From Anseranas semipalmata (Eukaryota; Chordata; Aves; Anseriformes; Anseranatidae), in contig VXAA01001508.1 in NCBI GenBank assembly GCA_013399115.1, positions 451,507 through 515,506 on the forward strand: a DNA stretch of 64,000 nucleotides, given 5' to 3'. The translations under genes were made by a program, and so were the position numbers. Below are positions 10,146-23,000 of the stretch, in pieces; within the stretch, counting starts at the first letter, position 1; every line of letters starts with the position of its first letter. Below the pieces are notes generated by a model. The model was not told the DNA's origin. It saw only the letters and a list, made by a program, of their open reading frames with translations, and did no database searches.

Positions 10146-12260
10146 CACTCCTGCCCAGCTGAGCAGAAAATGACCAGAAAACTGGGCAGAAAGTGGCTCC
10201 TGGCCTCACTTTCGAATCCAGCAGAAACGGTAGTATGGAAAGGAGAGAGAGGGAAATAAACAAATAGATAAATAAAGGGGCAAAAAAAGCAGCAGCACTT
10301 TTTGACATCCTATTGCCACCCACAGCCAAAAGGCCTCGTGGGCTGGTAACTCCCACACAAACCCTTACCTAGTAGTGGTGCTCTGCAGAGCATGGCATGT
10401 TCTTGTGTCTGTAATGCGAAAAAAGCTGCACGAGTAGCACAGATACCCCCCATACACACAGCCACCCCTTTCCCATACCGACCTCTTCCATCCCCAGGGC
10501 AGTGTCAGCAAGGGCCCCCTGTGCTGGCAGAGGAGCCGGAGCCAGCGCCGGTGCTCAGTGTGGGGCTGCTGCTCCCAAAATAAATCCCAAACCCAGGCCT
10601 GGGCTCATTAGTGTGAATAACATTAAAAAGATGAGATTTAGAGCCAGGGCTTACTGAGCTTATTTACTCAGATTATTAAAAAAAAGAAACCCAAACAGTT
10701 TAAGAGGTACCCTACACAGAGCATAATGAACCAGAAGCCACCGGTGTTATGTTAAGGTGGCATTATCAGCACGTTTTGCGCTATCAGTATCACCTGCCCT
10801 CTGCTTGCTGTAATGCCCTGCTTGCTGGGCTTCAGCTTCTAGAGAAGCACTTGAGGGTGCCCCGTCCTTGGTTGGGTGCTGCAGGCAGCCCAGCACCCAA
10901 CCTGCTCCCAACACCAGCCCTGGTGGGACACGGAGCCAAACCCCCATCCAGAAAAAGCAAAGCAAACCTCACCTGCTCCTAAAATGCCATTTTTCTCTGC
11001 CACGAAGCTGGACATACCACTGGACGCCCAGCTGAGCACCAGGTTTCATATGATGCATTGCTGCAGCGGGCAGTGCTCCCAGAGAAGGGCAGGGGGCCAC
11101 TGCCCCTCCTGCCTTCCTGCAGCGGGAAATTCGGAGTTAGCAGGGGACACAGCATGCATGCACTAGGAGGAAGTTCGGCCGCTTATGCCTTTTTGCAGAG
11201 GAAAGTCTCTAGTGTGGTAGCAGCAAACGTCAGGGACGGAGGCTTCCAGCCACATCCTCCAGCTTCCCCAGGCTGCAGAACAGCGACTGCTGGTGACACC
11301 AAGGAGACAAACAAGATCTCAGGCTGCTTCAGTGGCCTGTTCCCACCTTCCTCACCCCCTCCTCACCATCCTCCTACACACAACACCTGTATTTTGCACG
11401 GCTCGCTCCTGCCTCCAGAGAACCAGCACAAAAACAACAGCGTTGCAATGTGTCATTGCAAACCAGGAAATCGAAAGCGATAAATAAACCAACAAATAAC
11501 CTCTTTGGCTGGCTAGCTACACAGGAAGTCTCTCTAATCCCAACAACACAAAATCAAGTCCTGAGACACCACAGCTCCCGGCTCCCCCATCCATTCTGGG
11601 GCTGCAGGACCCGGCGCTCCCCTGCCCCATCCCGTGCTCAGAGCGGCTGCTCCCCGCTCAGCAGCCACATCTCATTTTTGAATCGGCCCCTCTTGAGAAA
11701 AGCTCCGCAGGCCTATTTTTTGTGTGTTTATCTTGTCGTTTCTTTAGAAAGATACTTGCTACAATATTTTTTTCCCCTCCTTCCCCCTAGCCCCATCAGA
11801 GGAATCTACTTGGGTAATTTGTTAAAGCGGGTTGCTGGGGCATGCATTATACATGAGATGCAATCTTTATTTTTGCACTCCACTGTGTGCATTCTCAAAC
11901 AGGATTGGAACTGCGTGCCTGCACGCAAAATGAACATTAGCAGCTCAAAAAAAGAAAGAAAATGCCCATTTATTTAAAGGAAGGGAGAAAAAAAAAAAAA
12001 AACTCCACTCTTTCAAGCTGTGCTAGTTGTGATTGCTCAGAGCAGCTAAGCAGCAAAAGCAGTCCCATTTATACTCTGCTGAACAAACCAGCTCAGAGCT
12101 GCTGTGCTCAGCGCGACGCATGCAGTGTTGATGGCGAGGTGAAGTTGTTCACCACGCAGCGTCACCAAACACAGCCACAGAGCTCAGATGGCACACACCA
12201 TCTCCCAGGAGGAGGCACGCTCTCTCTGTCCCTTTCAGTATCTGTGCATATATAAATACA
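10146..12260. other. GC-rich intergenic block with overlapping chance ORFs
   Basis: The plus strand is unusually stop-poor here, giving overlapping ORFs at 10876-11166, 11058-11483, 11450-11977 and 11962-12255 in shifting frames. None has a recognisable domain, a consistent frame or convincing splice sites, so I do not call a gene. A 15-nt A run sits at 11988-12002. Confidence 0.45.
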
Positions 12261-12269
12261 TAGATATAG

Positions 12270-12287
12270 ACACACACACACACACAC
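12270..12287. repeat. (AC)9 microsatellite
   Basis: This is a perfect dinucleotide run read directly from the sequence. It follows an AT-rich TATA/GATA stretch (12248-12269). Confidence 0.95.
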
Positions 12288-12299
12288 TTTCATGTACAT

Positions 12300-13164
12300 A
12301 TATTTTTGAGCCCATTCTCTCTTGCTTCAGGAGATAAATCAAGTCTCTATCAGCCACTCCTGTTTGCATGCCTTGTGCTGCAATTGCTTTCAGAGCAGCT
12401 CATGGTGCCGAACCCAGGAAGTTACTGTCACCAAGTCTTTGAGCCTTTCTGCCAGATCTGCCCTTCTTAATCCACCTTTCTGCCCCACCACACCTTCGCC
12501 TTCTCCTGCCTGAAGGCTGGATGCCTCCTTGGCTGGGGCACTGGGAGCAGATGGCTTGCTGCACGGTGGGGCTGCGGCGTGAGCTAGTGACACCGAAAGG
12601 TCACGGGACTGAGGATGTATGCTGCTGAGCATTGTGTCAAAAGCCTTCAGGTTAAATTCATGAAGCAGAACCACACCAAAAAAGGCGCAGAAAATTCATA
12701 GGCCATCAAAACAACCCTCTCCCTGCTGCATTTCATGCTCAGAGGTCACCCAATATTATTTGAGAGCAATAAGATTCATGCCTCATTTTAAAGCCCTTTT
12801 AAAATGCAACTGCAACACTGATGTCCCCATCAACTCCGCTGCCGTGCAGCCCACACGTTGCCCATCACCTCCCCTGCACAGGGCCGCAGTGGGCAGGGGT
12901 CTGCCCCGGCCCCCTGTGGGAGCACCCCTCCTGCTCCGCCAGCCTGAGGCGGCTGGAGGGGAGAACATGAAGGACAGGCAAGCAGGCCCGTGAGGCCCAG
13001 GATGAGCACAAGGAGTGGAAAAGCATCAGAAAGTGGCCACTGAGGAGGAATAAGGGGGAGAAAAATGTTAGAGGATGATCTTAGAGGATAAATGTTAGAA
13101 TAAGAAAGAAAGAGGCCACGTGGAGAGGGAAAAGGAACAGTGGATAAAATAGGGACCAAGATAT
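12300..13164. other. Intergenic, no feature seen
   Basis: The composition is mixed, with a pyrimidine-rich stretch at 12440-12520 and a GC-rich part at 12835-12960. ORFs at 12390-12674 (-), 12760-12993 (+) and 12830-13159 (-) overlap each other and look like products of GC-rich sequence. Confidence 0.45.
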
Positions 13165-13325
13165 AAGGCCAATTATTTTTGATTCTTTGGCTTAAGGGCT
13201 AATTTATTATGGCAGTAAATCACGCGTAAGACAGGTAATACAGCGGCCGGAGCCTGGATGTTATTTAGCCAGAGTAATCACGGTATTAATGCTCAGAAAA
13301 GTGGAAAATTTAACTGCCTGCAGGC
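13165..13325. promoter_or_regulatory. Candidate non-coding regulatory element
   Basis: The block contains AATTTATTATGGCAGTAAAT, a CACGCG site, GGTAATAC, CAGCGGCCGG, and GTAATCACGGTATTAATGC within about 100 bp. AT-rich homeodomain-type cores and retained CpGs occur together, which is suggestive of an enhancer. No alignment is available, so this is a low-confidence inference. Confidence 0.2.
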
Positions 13326-16199
13326 CACATCTCACTCTTTATGGCCTTCCCTCCCGCCCAGCACGATGCTGTGAGGGAAGGGGGCCTGGAGCTGGGGCAG
13401 CCCATGGGCAGGGGCCCCGTGCTTGGCTCTGAACCCTGCTAGCCCTCGAGGCAGCAAGTGATGTTGGCAGCCTTGAAAAATGATGTCAAAGATGTGAAAA
13501 ACCAACCTGCTTCGCCTCAAGTCATCAGAGCAAATTATGCATTCTCCAGCAGTCATGTAATGAGAAATTAAATAACTCCATTGTGGGCCGGTCTTGTTGT
13601 GAACGGGAGGGGCGAGTTCTCTGCTTCCCCTGAGCATGATTTGAGCCCCTTTGCTCGTGATTTCCCTCCAGTGTCACTTACTGTGAAATCCACGTTGTGA
13701 TCCCAACGTACTATTTGGCAAAAAGATACAACAGCACCCTCTTACAGCCCGATACTCAACTTGCAGGTCCCAGTGCCCTTCTCATATCCTCCTGCCCTCA
13801 AGGCATGAACAAAATGGGAGAAAAAGGCTGCGCCATCACACCAACCAGTAGCAATGTTGCCTACAGATACACACTGGGGCTCTGCAGTCTCCATCAGTAC
13901 TCTTTTTGCCTAATGTCCCTGTCAGGATATTTTTTTTGTGGATGGGAATATACTTAAGAAATGTGTTTACTTATATCCCATAAAAGCACAATAAACTTAT
14001 CTCCAGACATTGCATTAAAGAAAAGCTTTGATTTTTAAAGTTACTTTGTTCTGAAACTCCTCCAGGCAAAAAAGATAATAAAAAATAGCAAGCCAATGGT
14101 GGTTAAGGGGGAAAAAAAAGAATCATGTGGTTATAATTTCACTCAACAGCCTATCCCTAACAGCAAAACACACAAAGTACATGTGGGATAATATATTAAA
14201 ATATCTTGGAGAAAGCTATTAATTTATAACAGTGGTAAATAAGGGTTGATGGGGACAGCGGAGGTGTTTTAGAGTGCAGTTTGTGTTACTGAGTCCACCA
14301 GATGTCACATTGGCACTTAAAAGCCTTAGGTGGTTTGAAATGCGGTACAGATTGTCTCGCATTTGATCTTCTAAACCTGTCTCCATCCATCATCATCATC
14401 AACTGTCAAGATAAAAGGGGACAAGTTTTGATTGGAGTCTGATTATTTTTTGTTGGTGTAAAGGCAGAGATGTATATGGTCCTGAAACCTGACATTTCTA
14501 CCTCTTCTACTGGAAAAATGTGACTTTAAGCAGAAACAGGGCTAACTTCCACTCCAAAACCAATTTGTTTGATGGAATTCACCCTGCAGAACAGGAAGGA
14601 GATTTGCATTTATATCCGCTTGAATGCAGGCTTGCATGCATACGCTCCTTGATTGTTTTCAGTTACATCTGATGATAATGCAGAGAGAAAGATCGATATG
14701 CAGTTAGTTGGCCCGGTAACCTCCTCAAACAGTGCAGAATTTACACTGAGCCTTGACACAGGGAAACTCAGAAGCATCATGAAAGTTTCATGCAGCCAGA
14801 GCAGCTCTGTAACAATCTGCTCTCCACGGACCCTCAAGGTCTCTGGCACTGTGCTGATTTCCCCCCAGGCTCCACTCAGGAGCAGTTTTGCAGCTCTCAC
14901 CCACGTTTCTCAGCAGTGCCCTGCCTGCTGACGTGGCCTCTGGAGGCCTCCAGGCAGCAGCCTCAGCAAGACCAAGGGCTGAGGCTCCCCAGCCACCTCC
15001 ACACTGCCCTACGTGGAGAGGCGACCCCTGGAGCTTCTCTAGCCCAAGCACATGGGACACATCGACCCAAGGCAATGTGTGGCCGTAACCCACGCAGCTG
15101 CTCGTCCACCGGAGACCACAGCCTCCAAGCCTGCTTGCCTCACCAGACCCAGGGCATCAGTTACCTGCGTGATAGCAACAGGATCTGGCTCAAGAGACCC
15201 CATAACATGGTGCTGTTAAAGGTTTTATTAGTGTGAGCTCATGTGGCGATTGCATTGTGTCCAAGCACCAGTTAAACGCTTACACCGCACTATTAACCAG
15301 CCTATATATGCCACATCACTCTTCTGTAAAATACTTCATGAAGTGTTTTAAATTTTCCTGTCACCTTTTTCCTTTGTACCTCTTGGCTATAAAACCCGGC
15401 TGGCTCTAACAGCTGAGAGCTCTAACAGGGCTGGCTGGGAGATGGAAAATACTGTCACTATTTCACTTTGTCCATGGCCTTAAAATTATTCTTAGCTGCA
15501 AAAGCATGAAATGGAGTAAAATTATGCACCATGATCACCTGTATAAAAATTCTCAGTCTGAAATGATCCTGCAGTTTCTCATGAGCCCAATGGTAAATTC
15601 TGGATTCACTGTTTGTGGCTGGTGTTTCGATAAGCCTTCAACTTCAGTTCCAGTTTCACTGAGAGAGGCAGAGAACGCTCCAGGTGAACCTGGGTTTTAA
15701 GTCGGTTTTCATGGAAGACCCGAAAGGACCAGTTCAAACATGTGTGTGTCTGGAAACACAGGGACCCATCCCCAGCAGGAATGGGAGCTATTCACAAAAC
15801 ATCAGGGAAGCAGACCAAAAATAAAAATAAAACACAACCCAAGGCTGAGACACACACAACCCAGCTGACCTCTTCCCAATATTCATCAGACAAGCATCTA
15901 ATTTTTTGAGAATCTAGGAACGAAGAACGCCAAATGAAGCCTATGGTCAATCTAAGCAATCTGGCTTATTCCTGAGGGTTAATGAAGGAATGAGTTTTAA
16001 GACAAAATACACTCACTTAACAAAAACCTTAGCCAGGATGCTTCTGCAACGTCACAGGAAAAGATGAGCCCGCGATCGCTCCAAATCTCTCTGAAAATGG
16101 AAACGTTGGGTGGCTGGCAATGGGACACAGCCCTCCCCAGGAAGCATCAGGGCCCTGCATGGGCCAGGCTCAGCCTCTGGCTGAGGTCCTGCTCATGAG
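13326..16199. other. Intergenic, no gene seen
   Basis: The sequence is unremarkable. Small items are a (CAT)4-5 run at 14388-14401 and a GC-rich stretch at 14860-15130. In that stretch ORFs at 14790-15236 (+) and 14788-15093 (-) oppose each other without recognisable content. No transposon or RNA gene is visible. Confidence 0.45.
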
Positions 16200-16200
16200 A

Positions 16201-16218
16201 ACAGACAGACAGACAGAC
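16201..16218. repeat. (ACAG)n microsatellite
   Basis: About 4.5 perfect copies of a tetranucleotide, read directly. Confidence 0.9.
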
Positions 16219-16536
16219 GCCTACCACGTCCTGCAGCGCATGTGCAACCTATCCGGCCAGCAAAGGGCACCATCTGCATGAGTGCCCTGCCTCAAGCTCC
16301 CTCCCTTCACACCCTCCCTGCTCTGTCTTGCCCAAAGCTGAGCCAGATCTTTTCCAAATAACCAATTTGAAAATGCTTCCTTTTCCTAACCTCGGACTAC
16401 CACTCCTAGCATGCTGCTTTAACAAGCTCTTCTCCCCCCCGCTTCAGGAACTGACACAGTTGAGAGAGCAGAGAAATTAAAGTGTGCATTGCCTCCTGCA
16501 TTGACAGACTCAGGTTCTTATTCACACAGAGACTTT

Positions 16537-16551
16537 AAAAAAAAAAAAAAA
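16537..16551. repeat. A15 homopolymer tract
   Basis: Read directly. The minus-strand ORF at 16518-16727 begins its C-terminal phenylalanine run here, which marks that ORF as an artefact of the tract. Confidence 0.9.
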
Positions 16552-18089
16552 TTTGAAGAAATCATCAGGATCTCTCTTTGCTCAGAAAACTGTATTCCAT
16601 TAACTCTGGCATAAGGCACAACGCAAACAAAAAGAAAGAGAAACTCACACCGGTAGGTAGCTAGAAAACAGAGGCAGGGTAAATTAGCATAGCCAGTGTG
16701 CAAAGCGAACAGAGGATTTTGGCTCACATGAAATGATCCTGATGGGAGGAACAGTCAATCCCTCCTCCGAGCTGCAAATAAAAGCACGTGGCTAAGAGGG
16801 TCTGTGTGAATTTGGTAGCAGAGATAAGAAGGAGCCAAACCAGAGCGAGCATCGCTTCCTTGCTCTGCTTGATGAGCTGCTCTGCTTGAAGCTGGAATAC
16901 ATGCGCTGCACTTGGAAAAATGCAAGCGGTTGAGAGTGCCCTGACAGCAAACCACCAAACATGGGCAGCTAAAGGAAAGCTGGTAAACAAGAAAACGGTG
17001 ATAATCCCATTACACAATGACAAAAAGTTGGTTTCTGTCCCTCAGAGGGGAGACCTAGGAGGAGAGCTGAGCAGGGTCCATCCAGAGCCACTGTGACAGC
17101 AGCTCTGGAAAGCTGGGATGGGGGAGCTGAACCGCAGAGGGAATTTCAGCATCCTCAGGGTGCTGAGACCCCCAGCTGGATGACCATGGCTGGGTATCAG
17201 TGGGTGTGCAGGTGGTAAGCCAGGACATCTGCTGAGGGTTTGGCTGTGTACCGCTGCCAGTCACTCTCACAGCCCCTGCCTTTCATATCAGTACAAGCAT
17301 GGGGGAGGACAATGGTCATCTCAACACGGGTCTGTGTGGTGCTTGGCACCATGGGGGCTCAGCATCGCTGAGGCCTCTGAACACAGTCAAGAAGCTCACT
17401 GCTGCGGGATTAGATGGGTGTTGAAGTCAGGACCCCAAGCAGGTCTTGGCACCCCAAACCAGACCAGCAACTGATAGACACCAATGAATGTCTGCCACAC
17501 AAAATACGCCATATTTTCCTCAGTGTGACGCAGCAGGTTGAAAGCATCAGCCCAGCGGCACTGACACTGATGAAGGACCATCTCCCAGCGACTTAGGGCG
17601 AGCTGCTAGATCTGATGGAAGAGTTTCTAGCAGCTGGGACATCCATAATGGCCTTTCCCATGTGGACATTTAGGGATCTAATGAATGGCTGAGCTTGTGG
17701 GGCTGTGCTCTTCCTCCAGCTGAGGCACGAATATTATCTCTCTCTGTAATATGACTGTTTCCACAAGCATTGATAGGATATAATGACACCAAATGTTTGC
17801 AGGCACACAGTAAGTGAAGGAAGGAGGTTGGGAGAGGGAGGTGTAAGGTAGTAGGATTCTCATCGCCTGTGTGCTGGATTCTACTGTTAAGTAATTTCAA
17901 AACTAAGGCTAGGTGCCAGTTTGCAGAAATGCACTATAACTCATTCATGTGTATTAATGAAAGCATCATATTTGGGACATTTCTGTCAAATTGGGTTGAA
18001 ATTCAGAAATGCAATTAAGATGTACACATATATGTAGAGACTGATCACAACAACCTGTTTCTTACAGCCAGATGTCTTTAGAAGATATT
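16552..18089. other. Intergenic, no gene seen
   Basis: The small ORFs on both strands (for example 16724-17023 minus, 17396-17581 minus, 17414-17596 plus) have no recognisable domains. No repeat family was recognised. Confidence 0.45.
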
Positions 18090-18106
18090 AAAAAAAAAAA
18101 AAAAAA
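18090..18106. repeat. A17 homopolymer tract
   Basis: Read directly. No retrocopy or SINE sequence is recognisable directly upstream that would explain it as a poly(A) tail. Confidence 0.9.
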
Positions 18107-19984
18107 TACTACCCCCGGTATTGCAGAGTACACCTTCCCTGTCAAGGAGTTCTCTTCACACACAGCACTTGGGGCTTATAGCACTGTGATGGAATTCTGC
18201 ACAGGGGGGAAATTTCAGCAGAAAAGGAGGGAGGAACGAAATGCTTCAAATCCCAGAAAGACGCTTGCAGCCCCAGCAGTCCTTGCGGGAGTCCTGTCAG
18301 AGAACAGCCAGAAAGTATGACTGGTACGCAAGCCAAATGGCACGGTTGCTAGTAGTCCACGTAGGCAGAGGTGATTATGTGACGCAAGGCATGGATCTTT
18401 CCAGCTGGAGGTATTTTAAACACATACAAAATAATGTCGGAATCATAGGACTGCAATCTTTAAATTATATTCAAAAAAGATGCTCAAAGCATATATCATT
18501 GAATTATGAACAGCTTTGGCAGCTTTATTGATGATGTTGAATCTGGTTGACAGATGCATTTACACTGCATAAGCATTTGAGATGCTAGAGTAATTGCTTA
18601 TTAGTCTTGTTGTGAGGCAAAACACCAGATTGAAATAAATAGGAGCTCATGAACACAGAATTTTGCTGCCTCTTTGATTATTTTTTCAAGCTAACCATCT
18701 GCTAAGCATCTGGGATTCTTAGAATCCAAGATCCATACCACACACAGGTGGGAATTAAAAAAATACAAATAGAAGGAGCTTAAGAACCCAAACAAACTAT
18801 AATATAAAATTGTCCAAAATGACTCAGGACTTTCTTTCCTCACTTGCATACCAGTGTACAAAGTTAGGTTTTACAGGACAAGGTCTGCCCTACGCAGGAG
18901 CAGAGGCAGTCAAGCAGCTACATCAGCTTCATTGCACCAGCGCTCTTCAACACATGGCAGGGTCAAAAATGATGTGTCACCTACACCAGGGTGGGGCATG
19001 GAAGGACTGCAGAGAAGCAGCAGAGCAGGGCACGTGGCAACTGTGGTCGTCTCCACAGGAGACATATTGGGAAAATTCCACTGAGTCACCAGGAAGACTT
19101 CCAGGACTCTCTAGGGCTGCTTTTGCAAGAATTTTGGCAGGAATTGTGAGATTTCAGGTTACATCTCTGTCTCTTGCTAATATGTCTATAAGCCTTTTAC
19201 CAAATTTCATTTGTGTTTGGCAGGAAAAATATAGAAAGGCGAATAGAGCGGTCTGTGTGTGCCTACACACCACCCATGATGGAGACCCAGCCTGTTGTAC
19301 CAGCTGCCCTCCCATGATCTCCAAGCATCACAAGTATAACCATCCCTGTCCTCACCAAGGACTGCCACCAAGCAGAGCTGGAAACAGGCCAGTGGGCCAA
19401 GCACTTGCCCTTCATAGCCTTTTGTGCTTGGACTGAAGACCCTGGAGAGGAAGCACCTGGCACATGAGGGACCCCAGTCTCAGCTGAGTTGTGGTAAGCA
19501 CTACGATAAGAAAAAAATAACGCTCTGAAGTCCAAAACTCATTCAGGACAAATTCAGGAGTCAGGGTAAAGCTTGCTATGCAGTTTATTGCAGCCTATGG
19601 GATGGCAGCTTTGATAAGAATGTAAAATTGAAATTTGAATTTCCCCCAGCTGCCAGTGCACTTGATGCTGAGAACATGAGTTAATAAAAACAGGCAGTTA
19701 AATAACTGTCAAACTCTGGCAAATACCCATAAAGCAAATGTTCTTTTAAAAAAAGCAAATTAGACATGCATTTTTCTCCATGAAATAGTGCAATTAGAGA
19801 AGCTTTATAACTAATATTTGTTTTTGGTTCTAAAATATTAAGGATCTTTCCTAAACATAGCACAGTGAAGGGTTTCAATTAATCTCCTTTGAACACACAT
19901 ATTCAGGTGTTTAAAAGGAAAAAGAAGAAAGAATGATTTGTGCATCATGATCTGTCATCTCCAAAAAGCTGTAAACAGTATCTT
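18107..19984. other. Intergenic; contains the longest ORF of the window, considered non-coding
   Basis: The plus-strand ORF at 18810-19436 is 208 codons long. It shows no domain, signal peptide or repeat, it is rich in Cys, His, Gln and Ser in no pattern, and it has no promoter-like or poly(A) context. A 64-kb window read in six frames is expected to contain an opening of about this length by chance. The region also holds a small inverted repeat, GGATTC-TTA-GAATCC, at 18713-18727. Confidence 0.4.
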
Positions 19985-20235
19985 AGAGAGCAGAGTTTGT
20001 GTGACAAATTTGAGATTAGGCGGATTCCGATCTAAAAAATTAAATTGCTTATCAGAGAAATAATATTAGAGTAAAATAAATTAGAATCTCTACTGAAGAC
20101 TCTAAAAGTAATTTTTAAAATTAATTAGAATCAAAAAGATGGATCTCAAAGGATAGGACAACTCTAATTTAGACAGACGGTAATTAATTCCTTATTTCAG
20201 AAATTCATTAACAGGCTGTAAGAGCAATTCATTCC
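19985..20235. promoter_or_regulatory. Candidate enhancer-like element rich in TAAT/ATTA cores
   Basis: About ten ATTA or TAAT cores occur within 250 bp, including AAAATTAATTAGAATC near 20117 and GGTAATTAATTCC near 20180. A GATCTAAAAAATTAAATTGC stretch precedes them. No transposon homology is recognised. The clustering resembles homeodomain-bound elements but could be simple AT bias. Confidence 0.2.
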
Positions 20236-21712
20236 TTTGCTGGAGCTGGACTCTGGAGAGAGAGATTCATCTGGAAGTGGGAAACGTGAGTTCCTCCACG
20301 GGCAGCAGGGCAGGGAGAGCCATGCCAGCGGCACCCTGACATAGGGCACGTTTGGGGCAGCAGCTTGCTAAGATGGGTCCCAGTGATTTTTTTTAATATG
20401 TATATTTTTTCCAGTGTGTGATGCATGCCCAGATGCCCTGGGTGCACAGGGTTTGTACCCGCAGCCATTCACGCTCCAGTGACTGTGAGCATCAAGGCTC
20501 AGCTGAACCCTGGCCCTAGTAAGTGGGGAAAATAAATGAAATGCAAGATTCAGTCTTTAGCTTCAGGGAAGCATTTCCTTGTGCGATGGAGCCTTGCCAA
20601 AGAAGGGAGGAGAAGCAGGACCCAGGCACTGTCCTCACCTCCAGCCAGCACAGGAAAGCCCGGAGAGATCTCCCATTTCCCTTCCCCATGTGCATCTCAT
20701 TAGAAAAATTCAAGAAGAGGGTCAACACTGCTCTTGTTCCTTGTGAAAAGCAATACAACGTGCTTACCCACTTGTGCTCTCGGTTGGGGTGGCAGATGTC
20801 CCCCCCGCACCAACCTCCTGACAGGCCGCCACAGATCCGACCATGGGATCGGACCCTAGCATTGGGACCAAAAACCTAGAGATCTGGAGGGGATTTAGGG
20901 TAAAACTCTGGCATGCAGCAGCAGGGAACTAAGCTCAGAGTAGACAAGTTTGCAGCATCTCTGCTCCAACCTAAAACCAATGGGCACATCTAAAAATAAC
21001 CCCACACAATTCACAGAGCAATATCCATGAAGAAAATAGCTTGGGCACCTCAACAGACCTAGCGCACGAGTTTCGGCCACTGATAAATAAATGCGCTGTC
21101 AGCCTGGGCTGCTGCCAGCCCCAGGAGCAGCTCCACAGCTGCCACTGCACTCTGCAATCCTTCGGAGAGGCCAAAGCACAGTGCTGATCCCTGCCAGGAA
21201 CCACGCTGTGCTAGTTGTCATCTGGATCCCTTTGATAACTGGTTGGGTTTGGAGCTTATCCTCCGAGCCGTTAAGGGGAGGATAAGCAAGGCAGGAATCT
21301 ATTCCCCGTACCCAACTGGAGAGAAGCCCAAACCTAAATCCTTATCTGAGAAGACCTGTGCTCCGGAGCTGGATGCGAGACCCACGTCCACAGCTGGTTG
21401 GGAGGGAAAGCCATGAGCAGGGATTGAACTCTCTGGCCTGAACCCTTCAGGCTGCGGATGGCCACGTGCTGCATTGCAGCAGCAGGTACGCGCAGCAGTT
21501 CTGGGCTGCGCTGGCTTCTTGACCTTACCGCAATAGGAAGAATTAAGTGGACATGTCTCCAGGGAAGAAACTTAGTGACCTGTGCAGTGCATGGACAGAT
21601 GACTACACCCAGGCACAGGAGAACAGAGCTAGGAATACAATAGGATTAGATCTCCAGTCTCACGGTCTCCAGTTCATACTGGGAGGAGCAGCTGTCAGAG
21701 AGGAGGACATAG
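20236..21712. other. Intergenic, no gene seen
   Basis: The base composition is mixed. ORFs such as 20523-20879 (+) and 20516-20758 (-) overlap on opposite strands without recognisable content. Nothing else is supported. Confidence 0.45.
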
Positions 21713-21780
21713 CATCGTAGAATTATTTAAGTTGGAAAAGATCTCCAAGAGCATCAAGTCCAACATCTCACATGGCTGTG
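21713..21780 (-). mobile_element. CR1 LINE fragment (3' end, degraded)
   Basis: Read on the plus strand, the segment has CGTAGAATTATTTAAGTTGG followed by AAAAGATCTCCAAGAGCATC and AAGTCCAACATCTC. This matches the reverse complement of the CR1 3' end, known from birds as agaatcat...aggttggaaaagacctccaagatcatcaagtccaac. Only about 70 bp is clear and the outer border on the right is uncertain. CR1 copies are usually short 5'-truncated relics, and this one has no coding capacity. Confidence 0.75.
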
Positions 21781-23000
21781 GGCCTTCAGCATCTGGGACC
21801 AAAAAGGAGCTATGCAACATGACATCTCTAGAAAAGTATGCTTAGTACAGGATCCCACCTCTCTGCCACACACTTAAGGGTGATTTTTTCTCACCCCCTA
21901 TGGCTCATTTAAACCCAGTGGGAAAACAGGCTGCGATAGGACAGCCAGCACCAGAGATGTTCAAGACATTGCACTCCAACACAGCACAGGTAATGGCTTA
22001 GAGGTCACCCCTCTGTTAGTCCAGCTGCAGCAGAAAGCCATTTATACCTAAAATATACTGCCAGCAGTAGAACCAAACACATTTTCAATCTGCAACACAA
22101 GTCTTGTTTAATGTTTAGCTACATTTGGCTATTAACTTGCCCACCCAGCCCTGCAGGCACCCCAGCACCTGATGCAGCGAGCACTGTCAAGGTGTGTGGT
22201 GGCACTCTTCTCCTCCTCCCGCCAGCTGCTTTGATCCATTTTCTTCCAGCCAAACACTTGAACATGGTGCTGTGGGCAGCTGCCTTTACAGTTCAGTGAA
22301 TCAAGTGTTCTGCACTCTGCTGCATCGTCTCTTCTCATTTACTGTGTGACAAATGCCTGGAAATTGTTTGGCTTTGTCATTATAAACTAAGGATATTAAA
22401 TTTACATCAAGCCAACGAGAGCATGGCTAAGGAAATGAGATGTTACCTCCAGACTGAGGAAGGGGCAGGCATCTCTTTGAATACGTGGTGTGGGTACGGA
22501 TTTCTGCTTTTCCTCATCACTCTCTCCCAGACCAAGGAGGGCAAAAGAGCTCTATTTTGCCTTTGAGAAGAGACCTTGTCTGGACAGAGCATGAGGGGCA
22601 GAAGGATGATACTGGAGATGTCTCCATTTCAATTATCTCTCAAGCCCTGTATGCCCCCAAATCAAAGGTGCTGATCCCCAGCCAGCACCACATCACATCC
22701 ACTGTCACCAAAGGCACAACTGGCTTCTGTCATCTCATTTGCTTTCCTTCAGTCCTTCAGCTGTGACTGTCTGAGGGTCTCCAGGAGGTCTCCCATCCAC
22801 AACCAGTGGTGAAACCCAAATCTGTCCAAGCACAGAGACCTGCAGACGGCTGGCCACTCTCCACCACATACAACCACAGAGCTGGTGCTGCATCTCAAGA
22901 GCCCCTCTGCTCCTTCTGCAAATTCTCAGGTAGCTGTTAAACTGCCTCCCCACCATCAGGAGGCCTCTGGATCTGTCTCAATACCAAAAAACATTTTCAT
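21781..23000. other. Intergenic, no gene seen
   Basis: The first 100 bp may hold a further degraded part of the CR1 fragment. Beyond that I see no repeat, RNA or coding feature. The small ORFs at 22111-22299, 22485-22766 and 22735-22956 are not recognisable. Confidence 0.4.

Noticed and set aside
11450..11977. 175-codon plus-strand ORF as a gene
   Set aside because: It has no recognisable homology and sits among overlapping ORFs in other frames of a GC-rich block.
18090..18106. A17 run as the tail of a processed pseudogene
   Set aside because: The upstream sequence has no coding similarity or target-site duplication.
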